DNA from: Seinonella peptonophila
GTDB taxonomy: Bacteria; Bacillota; Bacilli; Thermoactinomycetales; Thermoactinomycetaceae
NCBI RefSeq assembly: GCF_900129355.1
Contig: NZ_FQVL01000001.1
Location: forward strand, 573,753 to 637,752
Length of the DNA: 64,000 bases
Direction: 5' to 3'
Position 1 is the stretch's first letter. Every line of letters starts with the position of its first letter. The notes under the pieces were generated by a model. That model worked only from the letters and a program-made list of their open reading frames with translations, did no database searches and was not told the origin of the DNA. The position numbers and the translations under genes are program-made. This document shows, in pieces, positions 49,243 to 58,404 of the stretch.

Positions 49243-50206
49243 CGAAACATTAAAAATGGTTCGCAAACGTCGATTACTAGTGATTGGATTATTATTACTC
49301 GTCTTATTGCCGATATTCACCTATTCACAGTATAAAGCGATTCAGGACTCGGTCAAGCAAGTAGGGTCCTCAGACTGGCGAATTGTGTTACAACAGCAAA
49401 TTGTCGATCAACAAAATCGACTCTCTTCCAGCCGGATTCCTCCTGAATGGAAGGGTCTGATCAAAATGAATATCGCTCAACAACAATACTACTTAGATCA
49501 CAATATTAATCCAAATGCTCCTGGTGCGCCTACCTTTATTCGCAACTTTGTAGAACAAACCATCACGCTTTTTTTACCACTTCTTATCGTGATTCTTGCA
49601 GCAGATATGGTATCTTCGGAACATACAGGGGGTACGATTAAATTACTTTTGACTAGACCAGTACAACGATGGAAAATTCTATTGAGTAAATATATCACCC
49701 TGATCTTGATGATATCCTTTGTCCTGTTAACAACGGCTATACTCTCTTATTTGATATCAGGAATTATTTTTGGATATCGTGGATGGGATTTACCGGTGAT
49801 TACTGGTTTTCAAATCAAAGGTAATCAATTGATCACATCTGCTACACATTTGATCCCACAATGGCAATATATTGTCATGGCATATGGTCTTGCTTGGTTT
49901 GCTTGTCTTACAGTAGGTACGATATCTTTTACAATTTCTGTCTTGGTTCGTAATACAGCAACAAGTATGGGAATCATGTTAGCAGCCTTGATTACGGGAA
50001 TGCTTCTAGAACAAGTCTCACCATATTGGAATGCGATCAAATATTTTGTCTTTTCGAATTTAAGGCTGACAGATTATTTATCTGGTAAGCCAATGATGAC
50101 TCCAGGTATGAGTCTAACATTTTCTTTAAGCGTTTTAACAATATGGTCGCTCATCGCGATCCTCATTGCCTTTATCACTTTTCAAAGACGGGATGTGCTT
50201 GAATAG
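49214..50206 (+). CDS. ABC-2 type transporter, permease
   Basis: 330 residues with about six hydrophobic segments and a large loop between the first and second (about 40-110), like the permeases of the ABC-2 superfamily (YhaP/NatB type). VSSEHTGGTIKLLLTRPVQRWKILLSKY is the conserved coupling region. The start is taken as TTG 49214, eight bases after GGGG. ATG codons at 49223 and 49226 are alternatives. It overlaps the ATPase gene. Together with the GDSL protein it forms a three-gene unit. A promoter for the argS leader begins ten bases after its stop. Confidence 0.86.
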   Translation: MSQMMNLIYNETLKMVRKRRLLVIGLLLLVLLPIFTYSQYKAIQDSVKQVGSSDWRIVLQQQIVDQQNRLSSSRIPPEWKGLIKMNIAQQQYYLDHNINPNAPGAPTFIRNFVEQTITLFLPLLIVILAADMVSSEHTGGTIKLLLTRPVQRWKILLSKYITLILMISFVLLTTAILSYLISGIIFGYRGWDLPVITGFQIKGNQLITSATHLIPQWQYIVMAYGLAWFACLTVGTISFTISVLVRNTATSMGIMLAALITGMLLEQVSPYWNAIKYFVFSNLRLTDYLSGKPMMTPGMSLTFSLSVLTIWSLIAILIAFITFQRRDVLE

Positions 50207-50216
50207 CTTTTAAATA

Positions 50217-50245
50217 TTGACTTTCCTTCACTTAACTACTATAAT
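50217..50245 (+). promoter_or_regulatory. sigma-A promoter for argS
   Basis: TTGACT (50217-50222) and TATAAT (50240-50245) exactly 17 bases apart, just before the T-box leader. Confidence 0.8.
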
Positions 50246-50262
50246 TCTGGAAACAAAATCTG

Positions 50263-50500
50263 AACAAAACCATTCGACGAATGAGAGAGTATGAAATGAT
50301 GTGATTCACAGCGAGCTGGGTTGGTGTAAGCCAGTATAAACACGTTTCAGAAACGCACTCAGGAGAAATTGAATTGTTATCAGAACAATTCAATCGGGTT
50401 CCACCCGTTACCTGGATAAAAGTGGCACAATTGTGCAAGCGGAGTGGTACCACGGGCAATTCATTCTCGTCTCCAAGATCAACTTGGAAACGAGTTTTTT
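50263..50500 (+). promoter_or_regulatory. T-box leader of argS with CGC (Arg) specifier
   Basis: Stem I elements are GAGAGTATGAAATG and the apical GGGTTGGTGTAAGCCAGTA. The specifier side reads AGAAA-CGC-AC, giving an arginine codon. Stem III is GAATTGTTATCAGAACAATTC. The T-box is GCGGAGTGGTACCACGGGC, whose TGGT bulge pairs with an ACCA tRNA end. The terminator CTCGTCTCCAAG-loop-CTTGGAAACGAG with six T residues is at 50466-50500. Uncharged tRNA-Arg should promote readthrough into argS. Confidence 0.93.
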
Positions 50501-50520
50501 CATTTCAAGGAGGAATACTT

Positions 50521-52209
50521 ATGGATCATAAACTGCTATTTGCTAAGGTGTTACATGAACAAGGAGAACTTCCATTTGACATCCAAACGATCAAACAATT
50601 GATTGAAACACCAAAACGTATCGAAATGGGAGACTTCGCATTCCCATGTTTTGCACTTGCTAAACATTTACGTAAGTCTCCAGCCATAATAGCACAAGAG
50701 TTACAAGCAAAAATTACTGACCCCATCTTTGATCATCTTGAGGCTGTAGGGCCATACCTTAATCTCTTCCTGAATCAAGAAAAAGTGAGTCAACATATTT
50801 TTAAACAGATTATGGAACAAGGTTCAGATTATGGTCGCAACCAAAATGGAAAAGGAGGAACTGTTACCATTGATTTATCAGCACCTAATATCGCAAAACC
50901 GTTTTCAATGGGTCATCTCCGTTCAACAGTTATTGGAAATGCAATCGCAAATCTGGCTGATAAAAATGGCTACCAGCCTTTTCGTATTAACTATATTGGT
51001 GATTGGGGTACTCAATTTGGTAAATTAATTGTTGCATATAGAAAATGGGGGAATGCTGAATCAATCCAGCAAAATCCCATTACCGAACTACTAAAATTGT
51101 ACATACGTTTTCATGAGGAAGCTGAAAATAACCCTAGGTTAGAAGAAGAGGGACGAAAAGCATTCAAGGCACTAGAAGATGGAGAGCCAGAAGCGATTCA
51201 GCTTTGGAAACAATTCCGTGATGAATCGCTCAAAGAGTTCTCACGCATTTATGACTTGCTTGGTGTTCACTTTGATTCATTTCAAGGAGAGTCTTTCTAC
51301 AACGATAAAATGGATGAAGTAGTAGAGATATTACAAGAGAAAGGATTACTTGTCGAAAGTCAACAAGCGCAAGTGGTAAAGTTAGATGAAGAAGAAATGC
51401 CTCCTTGTTTAATTAGAAAGTCTGATGGTGCCACCCTGTATGCGACTCGTGATTTAGCTTCTGCACTCTATCGTAAAAGGACGTATCACTTTGTTCGTTC
51501 ACTTTATGTTGTTGGTAATGAACAAAGTTTACATTTTAAACAATTGAAGGCTGTGCTGAAAAAAGCAGCTTATGCTTGGGCTGACGAGATGGAACATATC
51601 TCATTTGGAATGATGCTAAAAAACGGAAAAAAAATGTCCACTCGGAAGGGTCGCATTATTTTACTTGAGGAAGTTTTACAGGAAGCCATTGAACGCACTG
51701 AAACAATTATAAATGAAAAAAACCCAAATCTTTCTGACAAAGCACAAGTAGCAAAACAAGTGGGACCAGGAGCGGTCATCTTCCATGATCTAAAGCATCA
51801 TCGTACCAATGATGTTGAATTTTCATTTGAACATATGCTGAACTTTGATGGAGAGACAGGTCCCTATCTCCAATATGCATATGCTCGATGCAAATCTTTA
51901 CTACGAAAAGCAAATTTCACCCCTTCTTCTCAGGTAAATGGTGTTACTGATGAACAGGCATGGCCGATTGTTCGATTGATATCCGACTTCCCAAATGTAA
52001 TTCGCACTGCTTGGAATAACTATGATCCTTCTAAAATTGCTCGTTTTGCCCTTGATTTAGCTAGGTCACTCAATCAATTTTATGCACATGTTCACATTCT
52101 TTCTGATCCAGACCATCAGCAAGAGCGACTGCATTTAATTTATTCAACAGCAATCACATTAAAAGAATCTCTACGTCTATTAGGACTCAAAGCACCAGAA
52201 GAGATGTAA
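50521..52209 (+). CDS. argS: arginyl-tRNA synthetase
   Basis: 562 residues, full length. Class I synthetase with an N-terminal arginyl-specific domain, the HIGH region SAPNIAKPFSMGHLRST, INYIGDWGTQFGKLI, a KMSK-like KKMSTRKGRI and a C-terminal DALR anticodon-binding domain with GPYLQYAYARCKSLLRKA. The open frame extends back through the T-box terminator to 50374, but the ATG at 50521 has AGGAGG nine bases upstream and matches the family start. Regulation by arginine starvation through the T-box is expected. Confidence 0.96.
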   Translation: MDHKLLFAKVLHEQGELPFDIQTIKQLIETPKRIEMGDFAFPCFALAKHLRKSPAIIAQELQAKITDPIFDHLEAVGPYLNLFLNQEKVSQHIFKQIMEQGSDYGRNQNGKGGTVTIDLSAPNIAKPFSMGHLRSTVIGNAIANLADKNGYQPFRINYIGDWGTQFGKLIVAYRKWGNAESIQQNPITELLKLYIRFHEEAENNPRLEEEGRKAFKALEDGEPEAIQLWKQFRDESLKEFSRIYDLLGVHFDSFQGESFYNDKMDEVVEILQEKGLLVESQQAQVVKLDEEEMPPCLIRKSDGATLYATRDLASALYRKRTYHFVRSLYVVGNEQSLHFKQLKAVLKKAAYAWADEMEHISFGMMLKNGKKMSTRKGRIILLEEVLQEAIERTETIINEKNPNLSDKAQVAKQVGPGAVIFHDLKHHRTNDVEFSFEHMLNFDGETGPYLQYAYARCKSLLRKANFTPSSQVNGVTDEQAWPIVRLISDFPNVIRTAWNNYDPSKIARFALDLARSLNQFYAHVHILSDPDHQQERLHLIYSTAITLKESLRLLGLKAPEEM

Positions 52210-52217
52210 TCTACATA

Positions 52218-52243
52218 CCATCAATCTTTTGATTGATGGTTTA
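52218..52243 (+). terminator. terminator after argS
   Basis: CCATCAATC-TTTT-GATTGATGG followed by TTTAC, eight bases after the stop. The T run is short. Confidence 0.6.
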
Positions 52244-52324
52244 CTTCTTAATATAAAATTCTATTTTTTTACAATTTAAAACATGATATGGATATTAGTA
52301 AAATGCTATTTAATAGAAATTTTA

Positions 52325-52333
52325 TGCTATAAT
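52325..52333 (+). promoter_or_regulatory. extended -10 promoter before the secreted protein gene
   Basis: TGCTATAAT, a consensus -10 with the TGn extension, about 32 bases before the start codon. No good -35 box is visible. Confidence 0.5.
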
Positions 52334-52364
52334 ATATCAAGCGCTAAACCATAGGAGGTAATAT

Positions 52365-53273
52365 ATGCTAAAGTTATTTAAAAAATCTGCTATAGTAGCT
52401 ATCATTTCAGTCTTCGCTATTGCTTTAAGCATTAGCAGCGCATTGGCGCGTCCTGATGACCCAGTCGCGCCTAATCCATTAGTCGGTCAATTAGTTCATA
52501 TCACAGCAGAAAAAGGCAAAACAGCCTCCACTTTTACTCAAGAATGGAAACAGCAATGGAATGCATCAAAAGTTAATCTATCCATCCGCTGTTGGGAACA
52601 AGGAGTTACAGGTTACAATGCTCCAGGAACTCCACAAGTGACAGCAGTTGTAACCAAAGCAAATGGTGGTAAGGTAGAAGGCGCACAACCGCAGACCATT
52701 ACATGTCATAAAGATTACAATAGTAAAAAGCCTTACAGCTATTTTACAAATGATGGGGTTAAATTGATAGACAAACAGGGTTACAAAGTTCAATTTTCCC
52801 AAACCAACAAAACAAAATATGCGGTAACGGTCTCTGTGGACTATATTTTGCAACCAGTTTTTGGTGTAAAACCAACACCACAAAAACCTGCTAAACCAAA
52901 AGCTAATAATAAGCCAAGTAAATCAACAAAACCTGCTCCATCATCAACAAATCAGCCACAGCAATCTAAACTTAATCAATCATGCAATCAGCTAAATAAA
53001 GATATAAGCAAATTCCCAGGGGTGGATTGCTTCCAAATGGGGCAAAAAAGCCCTTATGTTGAGTTACTGGGCAAAATGTTAACAAAAGCAGGCTATGGTA
53101 AAGGTGGAAAAGGTTTTTATAAAGTAGGTCCTACACCCACTTTCACTGAAGTAGATCGACTTTCACTTCAACGTTTCCAGCAAGATCATAAACAACTGGC
53201 TGGAGACGCAGATGGTTATCCAGGTCCACTAACCTGGCAAATCCTTGTCAAGGAATCAGGTTATCAAAAATAA
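52365..53273 (+). CDS. secreted protein with C-terminal peptidoglycan-binding-like domain
   Basis: 302 residues. A Sec signal peptide (MLKLFKKSAIVAIISVFA, cleavage near ALA-RP) is followed by a domain of about 140 residues with two cysteines (IRCWEQG, ITCHKDY), then a Pro/Lys/Ser-rich linker. The C-terminal domain of about 85 residues reads GQKSPYVELLGKMLTKAGY, FYKVGPTPTFTEVDRLSLQRFQQDH and DADGYPGPLTWQILV. This domain closely resembles the cell-wall-binding domain fused to hydrolases in Streptomyces. The first domain is not recognised and has no obvious catalytic motif. GGAGG precedes the ATG. Monocistronic. Confidence 0.82.
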   Translation: MLKLFKKSAIVAIISVFAIALSISSALARPDDPVAPNPLVGQLVHITAEKGKTASTFTQEWKQQWNASKVNLSIRCWEQGVTGYNAPGTPQVTAVVTKANGGKVEGAQPQTITCHKDYNSKKPYSYFTNDGVKLIDKQGYKVQFSQTNKTKYAVTVSVDYILQPVFGVKPTPQKPAKPKANNKPSKSTKPAPSSTNQPQQSKLNQSCNQLNKDISKFPGVDCFQMGQKSPYVELLGKMLTKAGYGKGGKGFYKVGPTPTFTEVDRLSLQRFQQDHKQLAGDADGYPGPLTWQILVKESGYQK

Positions 53274-53281
53274 TCATTTCC

Positions 53282-53322
53282 AATAAAGATCACTGAAAAC
53301 CTTTCAGCGATCTTTATTTTTT
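53282..53322 (+). terminator. terminator after the secreted protein gene
   Basis: AATAAAGATC-A-CTGAAA pairs with TTTCAG-C-GATCTTTATT around ACC, followed by TTTT. Confidence 0.8.
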
Positions 53323-53422
53323 GATACAATTTTCGGAAAATAACGAGAACCAAAAAGCTACTGAGACGCTTTTCAATCTAAAGAAAGGCGCCAAACCATC
53401 AGATTTCTTCAAAAAATAAATC

Positions 53423-53452
53423 AAAAGCACTCCTTGAAACAGGAGTGCTTTT
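53423..53452 (-). terminator. terminator for the pheB-thrC-thrB-pheA-ilvE genes
   Basis: AAAAGCACTCCT-TGAAAC-AGGAGTGCTTTT, a 12-pair stem 38 bases beyond the ilvE stop. The flanking A and T runs allow termination in either direction. Confidence 0.8.
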
Positions 53453-53490
53453 AGGACTTAAAAATCCACTATATTGAAATTCATTTTATC

Positions 53491-54399
53491 CTATTTACTT
53501 AACCCAACCTTCTCTGGATAACATTGTGTTCCTTCGATCTTCACAAGTTTCTGGAATGCTTCTAATAACTGTTTCATCACAGGGCCTGGTTTCCCATCAT
53601 TGATCTGACGGGTATCAACTTTTACAACGGGTATTACTTCTGCAGCCGTCCCAGTAATGAAAACTTCATCTGCCGTGTAAACACTTTGAAGTGTAAATGG
53701 TTCCTCAGTCACAGTTAAACCTAGTTTACCCGCTAAATCAATAATGGCTTTCCGAGTCACTCCTTCTAGAGCTCCTACATAGCTAGGTGGAGTGTATATG
53801 ATTCCTTTCTTTACAATGAAGATATTATCAGCTGTACACTCCGCTACATAGCCACTACTGTTTAACATAAGCGCTTCTTCGGTTCCAGCTTGCTTTGCTT
53901 CGATTTTTGCTAGAATATTGTTTAGATAATTTAGCGATTTAACGCGTGGATCTAATGCATCAGGACTGATCCGTCTTGTAGATGCAGTTACAATCGGTAA
54001 TCCTTGTTCGTATAGCGATTTAGGATAAAGGCGAACTTGATCAGCGATAATCACCACATTTGCACTGGAGCAACGATCAGGGTCTAAACCCAATTCACCA
54101 ATTCCACGTGAAACAACCAAACGTAAATAAGCATCAGTCAAGTCATTTTTTCGCACACATTCTACAATGTGCTTCTCCAACTCATCCATTGTATAAGGGA
54201 TGGTCAATAAAATCGCCTTTGCAGAATCGTACAGTCGATCAAGATGCTCACGCAAACGAAATACATTACCGCTATAAACACGTATGCCTTCAAATACACC
54301 ATCACCATATAAAAATCCGTGATCGAAAACGGAAACTGTTGCTTGCTCTTTCGTTTTGTACTCACCATTTAGAAAAATATAACGTTCAGAATTCGACAT
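53491..54399 (-). CDS. ilvE: branched-chain amino acid aminotransferase (class IV)
   Basis: 302 residues. PLP enzyme of fold type IV: FLNGEYKTKEQATVSVFDHGFLYGDGVFEGIRVY, the PLP lysine in DPRVKSLNYLNNILAKIEA, and SGYVAECTADNIFIVKKG. It interconverts branched-chain amino acids and their 2-oxo acids. D-alanine aminotransferases share the fold, but the sequence fits IlvE better. The ATG at 54399 follows AAGGGG. A nine-codon longer frame lacks a site. It is last in a minus-strand amino-acid operon after pheA. Confidence 0.9.
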   Translation of the reverse strand: MSNSERYIFLNGEYKTKEQATVSVFDHGFLYGDGVFEGIRVYSGNVFRLREHLDRLYDSAKAILLTIPYTMDELEKHIVECVRKNDLTDAYLRLVVSRGIGELGLDPDRCSSANVVIIADQVRLYPKSLYEQGLPIVTASTRRISPDALDPRVKSLNYLNNILAKIEAKQAGTEEALMLNSSGYVAECTADNIFIVKKGIIYTPPSYVGALEGVTRKAIIDLAGKLGLTVTEEPFTLQSVYTADEVFITGTAAEVIPVVKVDTRQINDGKPGPVMKQLLEAFQKLVKIEGTQCYPEKVGLSK

Positions 54400-54432
54400 G
54401 ATGAAACACCCCTTCTGTAACCACATGAATTG

Positions 54433-55317
54433 CTACTTTTTTAACGATTGGAGCTCATTCACTTGAAAAGACGGATACGAACCAAGCACTCGAACATTAC
54501 ATCCTAAAGCTTTTATTTCAGCTAATGCTCCTCTCATCAACACATGCTCATGAGATAATTCAGCATCAATAATGAAAAAATAATTTCCTAAACCCGTCTT
54601 TGTTGGACGAGACTCAATATGTGAAAGGTTGATCTTGCGCCATGAAAATGTGGCCAATACTTGAAACAGAGCGCCAGGATAATCTGAAGGCAGGGTAACT
54701 TGTAAACTTGTTTTATGTTTTACAGATTTTTGCTCTTCTTGAAAATCAACCCATTTATGACCAATGGCAATAAAACGAGTAAAGTTATTTTGATGATCTT
54801 GTATATCTTCTTCCTTGATCACAAGATTTCGTGTTTCACCTGCTCGTTTCGTACCAATTGCTAAGGCAAGATCTTCAGGATTTGACTGTAAAATTGTCGC
54901 CCCTTGCGCGGTACTCTCTGTATAAATAATCTCAGCTTGAGGGCAAATCTCATCGATCTTTTCTTGGCATTGTGCAATTGCCTGAGGATGTGAATAAATT
55001 CTTACAAAATCTTGAAGTGGGCGATTTGCATGTTGAGGATGAACAAGTAAACATTGAGAAATTGGGTAAATCACTTCCCCAATTATCGGTACGTCTACAT
55101 GATGGATTAGCCAGTCAATCGTTAGATTTACTGAGCCACCAACAGCAGTCTCTACGGGAACTACAGCTAAATCTGACACCCCTTGATCAACGGCTGTTAG
55201 CACATCTGGAATAGTCGGATAAGGAACTAATTCGGAGTTTTTATTTGAGAATAGCAATTGAGTTGCTTCATGAGTAAAAGTTCCTTGCGGACCAAGATAG
55301 GCAATTGTCTCTACCAT
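54433..55317 (-). CDS. pheA: prephenate dehydratase
   Basis: 294 residues. Monofunctional enzyme that converts prephenate to phenylpyruvate, with an N-terminal catalytic domain (IAYLGPQGTFTHEA, VVPVETAVGGSVNLTIDWL, and NFTRFIAIG near its end) and a C-terminal ACT domain that binds phenylalanine (DYPGALFQVLATFSWRKINLSHIESRPTKTGLGNYFF). GGAG lies ten bases before the ATG. It follows thrB by five bases. In B. subtilis pheA is directly after pheB. Here thrC and thrB are between them. Confidence 0.95.
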   Translation of the reverse strand: MVETIAYLGPQGTFTHEATQLLFSNKNSELVPYPTIPDVLTAVDQGVSDLAVVPVETAVGGSVNLTIDWLIHHVDVPIIGEVIYPISQCLLVHPQHANRPLQDFVRIYSHPQAIAQCQEKIDEICPQAEIIYTESTAQGATILQSNPEDLALAIGTKRAGETRNLVIKEEDIQDHQNNFTRFIAIGHKWVDFQEEQKSVKHKTSLQVTLPSDYPGALFQVLATFSWRKINLSHIESRPTKTGLGNYFFIIDAELSHEHVLMRGALAEIKALGCNVRVLGSYPSFQVNELQSLKK

Positions 55318-55322
55318 TTAGA

Positions 55323-56270
55323 TTAAACTCCTAAAACTTTTCCCCCGAATGTACTACATTCTTCCACCTCTGTCAATTGCAACTTTACCCCTTCTGCTAC
55401 AGTTTGCAAAGACTCCACAACAGCAGACACTTCTAATCGGGAAAACAAAGATTCAAAATATGCGATCAAACGCTCTTTCTCCTGAGTAAATGCAAGGATT
55501 GTTGGACCTGCACCACTTAGCGCAACACCCAAAGCTCCCTCTTGGCTTGCTGTCATCAAGGCCTCACTTAAACCGGGTACCAAAGATTCTCGATAAGGTT
55601 GATGAAAATAGTCTTCCATCGCAACAGATAATAATTCCCAGCGTTTTGTTAGTAAGGCGGCGGTTAAAAGATTCGCTCTGCTACTTACAAGTACTGCATC
55701 ATTCCTCCGATAAAATTCTGGTAATACTTGGCGCGCTTGCTTTGTGAAAAGCGTTGCATCAGGAATGGCAACAACCACATCTAGTTCAGGTGGTTCAATC
55801 TGAACAAATTTTACATGATGACCATCCCAAGACCCAATCATGACCCCACCATATAAAGAAGCACCTACATTATCAGGATGATCCTCCCATTTTGTCGCCT
55901 GATGTAAAATTTGCTCTTGATTCCAAGGGTTACCTAATAAATGGTTAGCCGCTACTAATCCGCCTACTATAGCGGCAGCGCTACTACCCAAACCACGTGC
56001 GAGCGGAATTTCATTTTCAATGGATAAATGAAAAGTAGGGAGCGATTGACCATGCTCATCAAATGCTTTTTTCATCACTCGAATGATCAAGTTATTTTCA
56101 TCAATTGGAAGAGTCTCTCCAAACCCCTTCACCTGAATCTTCAACTGCTCATGTGGTAGAAAAGTAAGCTGTAAATAACGATTTAGGGCTAAGCCAATTG
56201 AATCAAACCCAGGACCTAAATTGGCAGAGCTAGCGGGAATTACGACGCGAAATGGTTGAAACTCCTTCAT
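55323..56270 (-). CDS. thrB: homoserine kinase
   Basis: 315 residues, GHMP kinase family. [24 protein letters not shown] and the ATP loop [21 protein letters not shown], plus [14 protein letters not shown], are typical. It phosphorylates homoserine for ThrC. The ATG overlaps the thrC stop as ATGA. The order thrC-thrB is as in B. subtilis, although hom is not present here. Confidence 0.95.
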   Translation of the reverse strand: MKEFQPFRVVIPASSANLGPGFDSIGLALNRYLQLTFLPHEQLKIQVKGFGETLPIDENNLIIRVMKKAFDEHGQSLPTFHLSIENEIPLARGLGSSAAAIVGGLVAANHLLGNPWNQEQILHQATKWEDHPDNVGASLYGGVMIGSWDGHHVKFVQIEPPELDVVVAIPDATLFTKQARQVLPEFYRRNDAVLVSSRANLLTAALLTKRWELLSVAMEDYFHQPYRESLVPGLSEALMTASQEGALGVALSGAGPTILAFTQEKERLIAYFESLFSRLEVSAVVESLQTVAEGVKLQLTEVEECSTFGGKVLGV

Positions 56271-57334
56271 AAGACAGCATCCTTCTCTGGTAACATAGCC
56301 GATACCAATGCTTGATAATCAAATGGCACAACTTTTGGTTGAAAGTTGGTATGTTGAATCGCTGTCTGAGGGTCTTTTAATCCATTTCCAGTTAGTACAC
56401 AGACCACTTTTTGACCTGCCACCAACTCTCCTTGCGCTTTCTTCTTTATAACACCTGCAATCGAAGCACATGAACCAGGTTCCGCAAATACACCTTCTGA
56501 TTTGGCTAGTTTCTGATAGGCAGCTAAAATTTCTTGATCTGTAACACTATCAATGAGTCCATTTGATTGATCACGAGCTTGAACAGCAGTTTCCCAGCTT
56601 GCGGGATTACCAATGCGAATGGCAGTTGCGACTGTTTCGGGCTTTTCAATAGGTTTTCCTTGTACAATTGCCGCTGCTCCCTCTGCTTCAAATCCCCACA
56701 TTTTAGGCAATGTTGATGTATATCCATGCTCATGATACTCTACAAAGCCCTTCCAATATGCTGTGATGTTCCCAGCATTCCCTACTGGCAAAGCCAATAT
56801 ATCAGGAACTTGTCCCAATTGATCGCTTACTTCAAATGCTGCTGTTTTTTGACCTTCAATTCGATAAGGATTTACTGAATTAACTAGCGTAATAGGTTGC
56901 TCTGCCGCAACTTGTCTAACCATGGCCAATGCTTGATCAAAATTCCCCTCAAGAGCTAAAATTTCTGCTCCATACATAATAGCTTGAGACAGTTTACCCA
57001 TTGCCACATAATTATGCGGGATCACAACCAAACAACGTAGCCCCAGACGAGCTGCATATGCTGCTGCTGAAGCTGATGTGTTACCTGTCGATGCACACAT
57101 GATAGCACGACTGCCCTCTTCTACGGCTTTTGCAACTGCTACAACCATTCCGCGATCTTTGAAGGAGCCTGTAGGATTTGCACCTTCCCACTTCAGATAA
57201 AGTTCTACTCCTAATTCATCTGAAAGCTGCTCAGCAAAAATTAACGGAGTTTCCCCTTCATATAAAGTTAATTTTGGGGTTTGCTCCGAGACTGGTAAGA
57301 ATGAAGCATATTTTTCTAAAATTCCTGTACGCAT
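56267..57334 (-). CDS. thrC: threonine synthase
   Basis: 355 residues, full length for the Bacillus-type enzyme. PLP-dependent conversion of phosphohomoserine to threonine. The PLP lysine is in [39 protein letters not shown] and [16 protein letters not shown] bind the phosphate and cofactor. The ATG follows GAGGGAG at seven bases. It overlaps thrB and is 21 bases from pheB, so threonine and phenylalanine genes are in one transcript. Confidence 0.95.
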   Translation of the reverse strand: MRTGILEKYASFLPVSEQTPKLTLYEGETPLIFAEQLSDELGVELYLKWEGANPTGSFKDRGMVVAVAKAVEEGSRAIMCASTGNTSASAAAYAARLGLRCLVVIPHNYVAMGKLSQAIMYGAEILALEGNFDQALAMVRQVAAEQPITLVNSVNPYRIEGQKTAAFEVSDQLGQVPDILALPVGNAGNITAYWKGFVEYHEHGYTSTLPKMWGFEAEGAAAIVQGKPIEKPETVATAIRIGNPASWETAVQARDQSNGLIDSVTDQEILAAYQKLAKSEGVFAEPGSCASIAGVIKKKAQGELVAGQKVVCVLTGNGLKDPQTAIQHTNFQPKVVPFDYQALVSAMLPEKDAVL

Positions 57335-57355
57335 GACTCTTCTCCCTCTATATGT

Positions 57356-57805
57356 TTACTTGCCTCCTGTACCAATTACAACAACACGATTTACACCTTG
57401 AACGTTGCGAAGCCTCTCCATAACATCATTTAAATCATGATTTAAATGAGCTGTATCGACTGACATCGACACGGTCGCTTCACCATGTAACGGAATCGTT
57501 TGATTAATGGTTAGAACATTGGCTCCCTCATTTGCTAAAAATGTAAGGACACTTGAAAGAATTCCAGCTTGATGTTCTAATAACATGGAGACTGTAACAA
57601 TCTTCTCTTTTACCATAGCACTAAAAGGAAAAACACTATCTTTATACTTATAAAATGAGCTACGACTTATTCCTACTTGCTCAACAGCCTCTTGAACAGT
57701 TTCTACATCTCCACTCTCTAAATATCGCTTTGCCTGTAATGTCCGTTGAATAGCTTCTGGTAACATATCATAACGAACTAGTACAAATTGATCTTTCTGC
57801 GTCAC
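57356..57805 (-). CDS. pheB: ACT domain protein PheB
   Basis: 149 residues. An N-terminal region with a helix-turn-helix-like pattern (AVEQVGISRSSFYKYKDSVFPF) and a C-terminal ACT domain (VTVSMLLEHQAGILSSVLTFLANEGANVLTINQTIP). This is the conserved pheB (UPF0735) family next to obg and pheA in Bacillales. A regulatory role in phenylalanine synthesis has been suggested but not proven. The GTG at 57805 is seven bases after GGAGG and gives the family length. The longer frame to 57829 is rejected. First gene of the operon. Confidence 0.9.
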   Translation of the reverse strand: MTQKDQFVLVRYDMLPEAIQRTLQAKRYLESGDVETVQEAVEQVGISRSSFYKYKDSVFPFSAMVKEKIVTVSMLLEHQAGILSSVLTFLANEGANVLTINQTIPLHGEATVSMSVDTAHLNHDLNDVMERLRNVQGVNRVVVIGTGGK

Positions 57806-57931
57806 AATTTGTCCTCCAAGAAAAAACAATTGTTTTTATATGAAAGACATTTTACCAAAGATATAGATGATGTTGCAACCGTTTTTTCATGATAGACTGA
57901 TTGTAACGAAACAAACAAAGGAGAGAAAGCA

Positions 57932-58399
57932 ATGGTTTCTGTACTTTTTGTATGTCTTGGTAATATATGCCGCTCACCAATGGCTGAAGCTATTTTACGA
58001 TATCAAGTTAGGCAAGCAAATCTCGAAGCAGACATCCAAATTGACTCAGCCGGTACATATGATGGGCATGTTGGAAAACCACCTCATCAGGGTACGAGAA
58101 AACAGCTTAATCAAGCAAAAATCCCCACAACAGGAATTGTTTCCCGGGTAATAAAACCCACTGACTTTTTTTCATTCGATTACTTGATTGCAATGGATCA
58201 TGAAAACATCGCAACACTTAAACAACTTGCCAATGGAAATGACCATCATATTTATTCATTTGTTAACTTTATTCCCAATACAAATTATTCATATGTTCCA
58301 GATCCATATTATACTGGTGATTTCGAAGAAACATTCCAATTAGTGAATGAAGGATGCAAATATATCTTGGATTATATACGCGAAAAGCATAAATTATAA
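57932..58399 (+). CDS. low-molecular-weight protein tyrosine phosphatase
   Basis: 155 residues. The phosphate-binding loop is CLGNICRSPMAEAI (Cys8, Arg14), and the general acid is Asp in VPDPYYTGDFEETFQLV. DSAGTYDGHVGKPPHQGTR is also typical. The DPYYTGDFEETF form is closer to YfkJ than to the arginine phosphatase YwlE. GGAGAG precedes the ATG. It is divergent from pheB and is followed directly by repeat element B. Substrates are unknown, and stress-related tyrosine dephosphorylation is the usual proposal. Confidence 0.92.
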   Translation: MVSVLFVCLGNICRSPMAEAILRYQVRQANLEADIQIDSAGTYDGHVGKPPHQGTRKQLNQAKIPTTGIVSRVIKPTDFFSFDYLIAMDHENIATLKQLANGNDHHIYSFVNFIPNTNYSYVPDPYYTGDFEETFQLVNEGCKYILDYIREKHKL

Positions 58400-58404
58400 G
58401 AAAT

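Noticed and set aside
50374-50520. Upstream extension of argS
   Set aside because: It covers the T-box and its terminator, and the family start is at 50521.
57867-58151. Plus-strand frame overlapping the phosphatase gene
   Set aside because: Different frame of a clearly conserved phosphatase.
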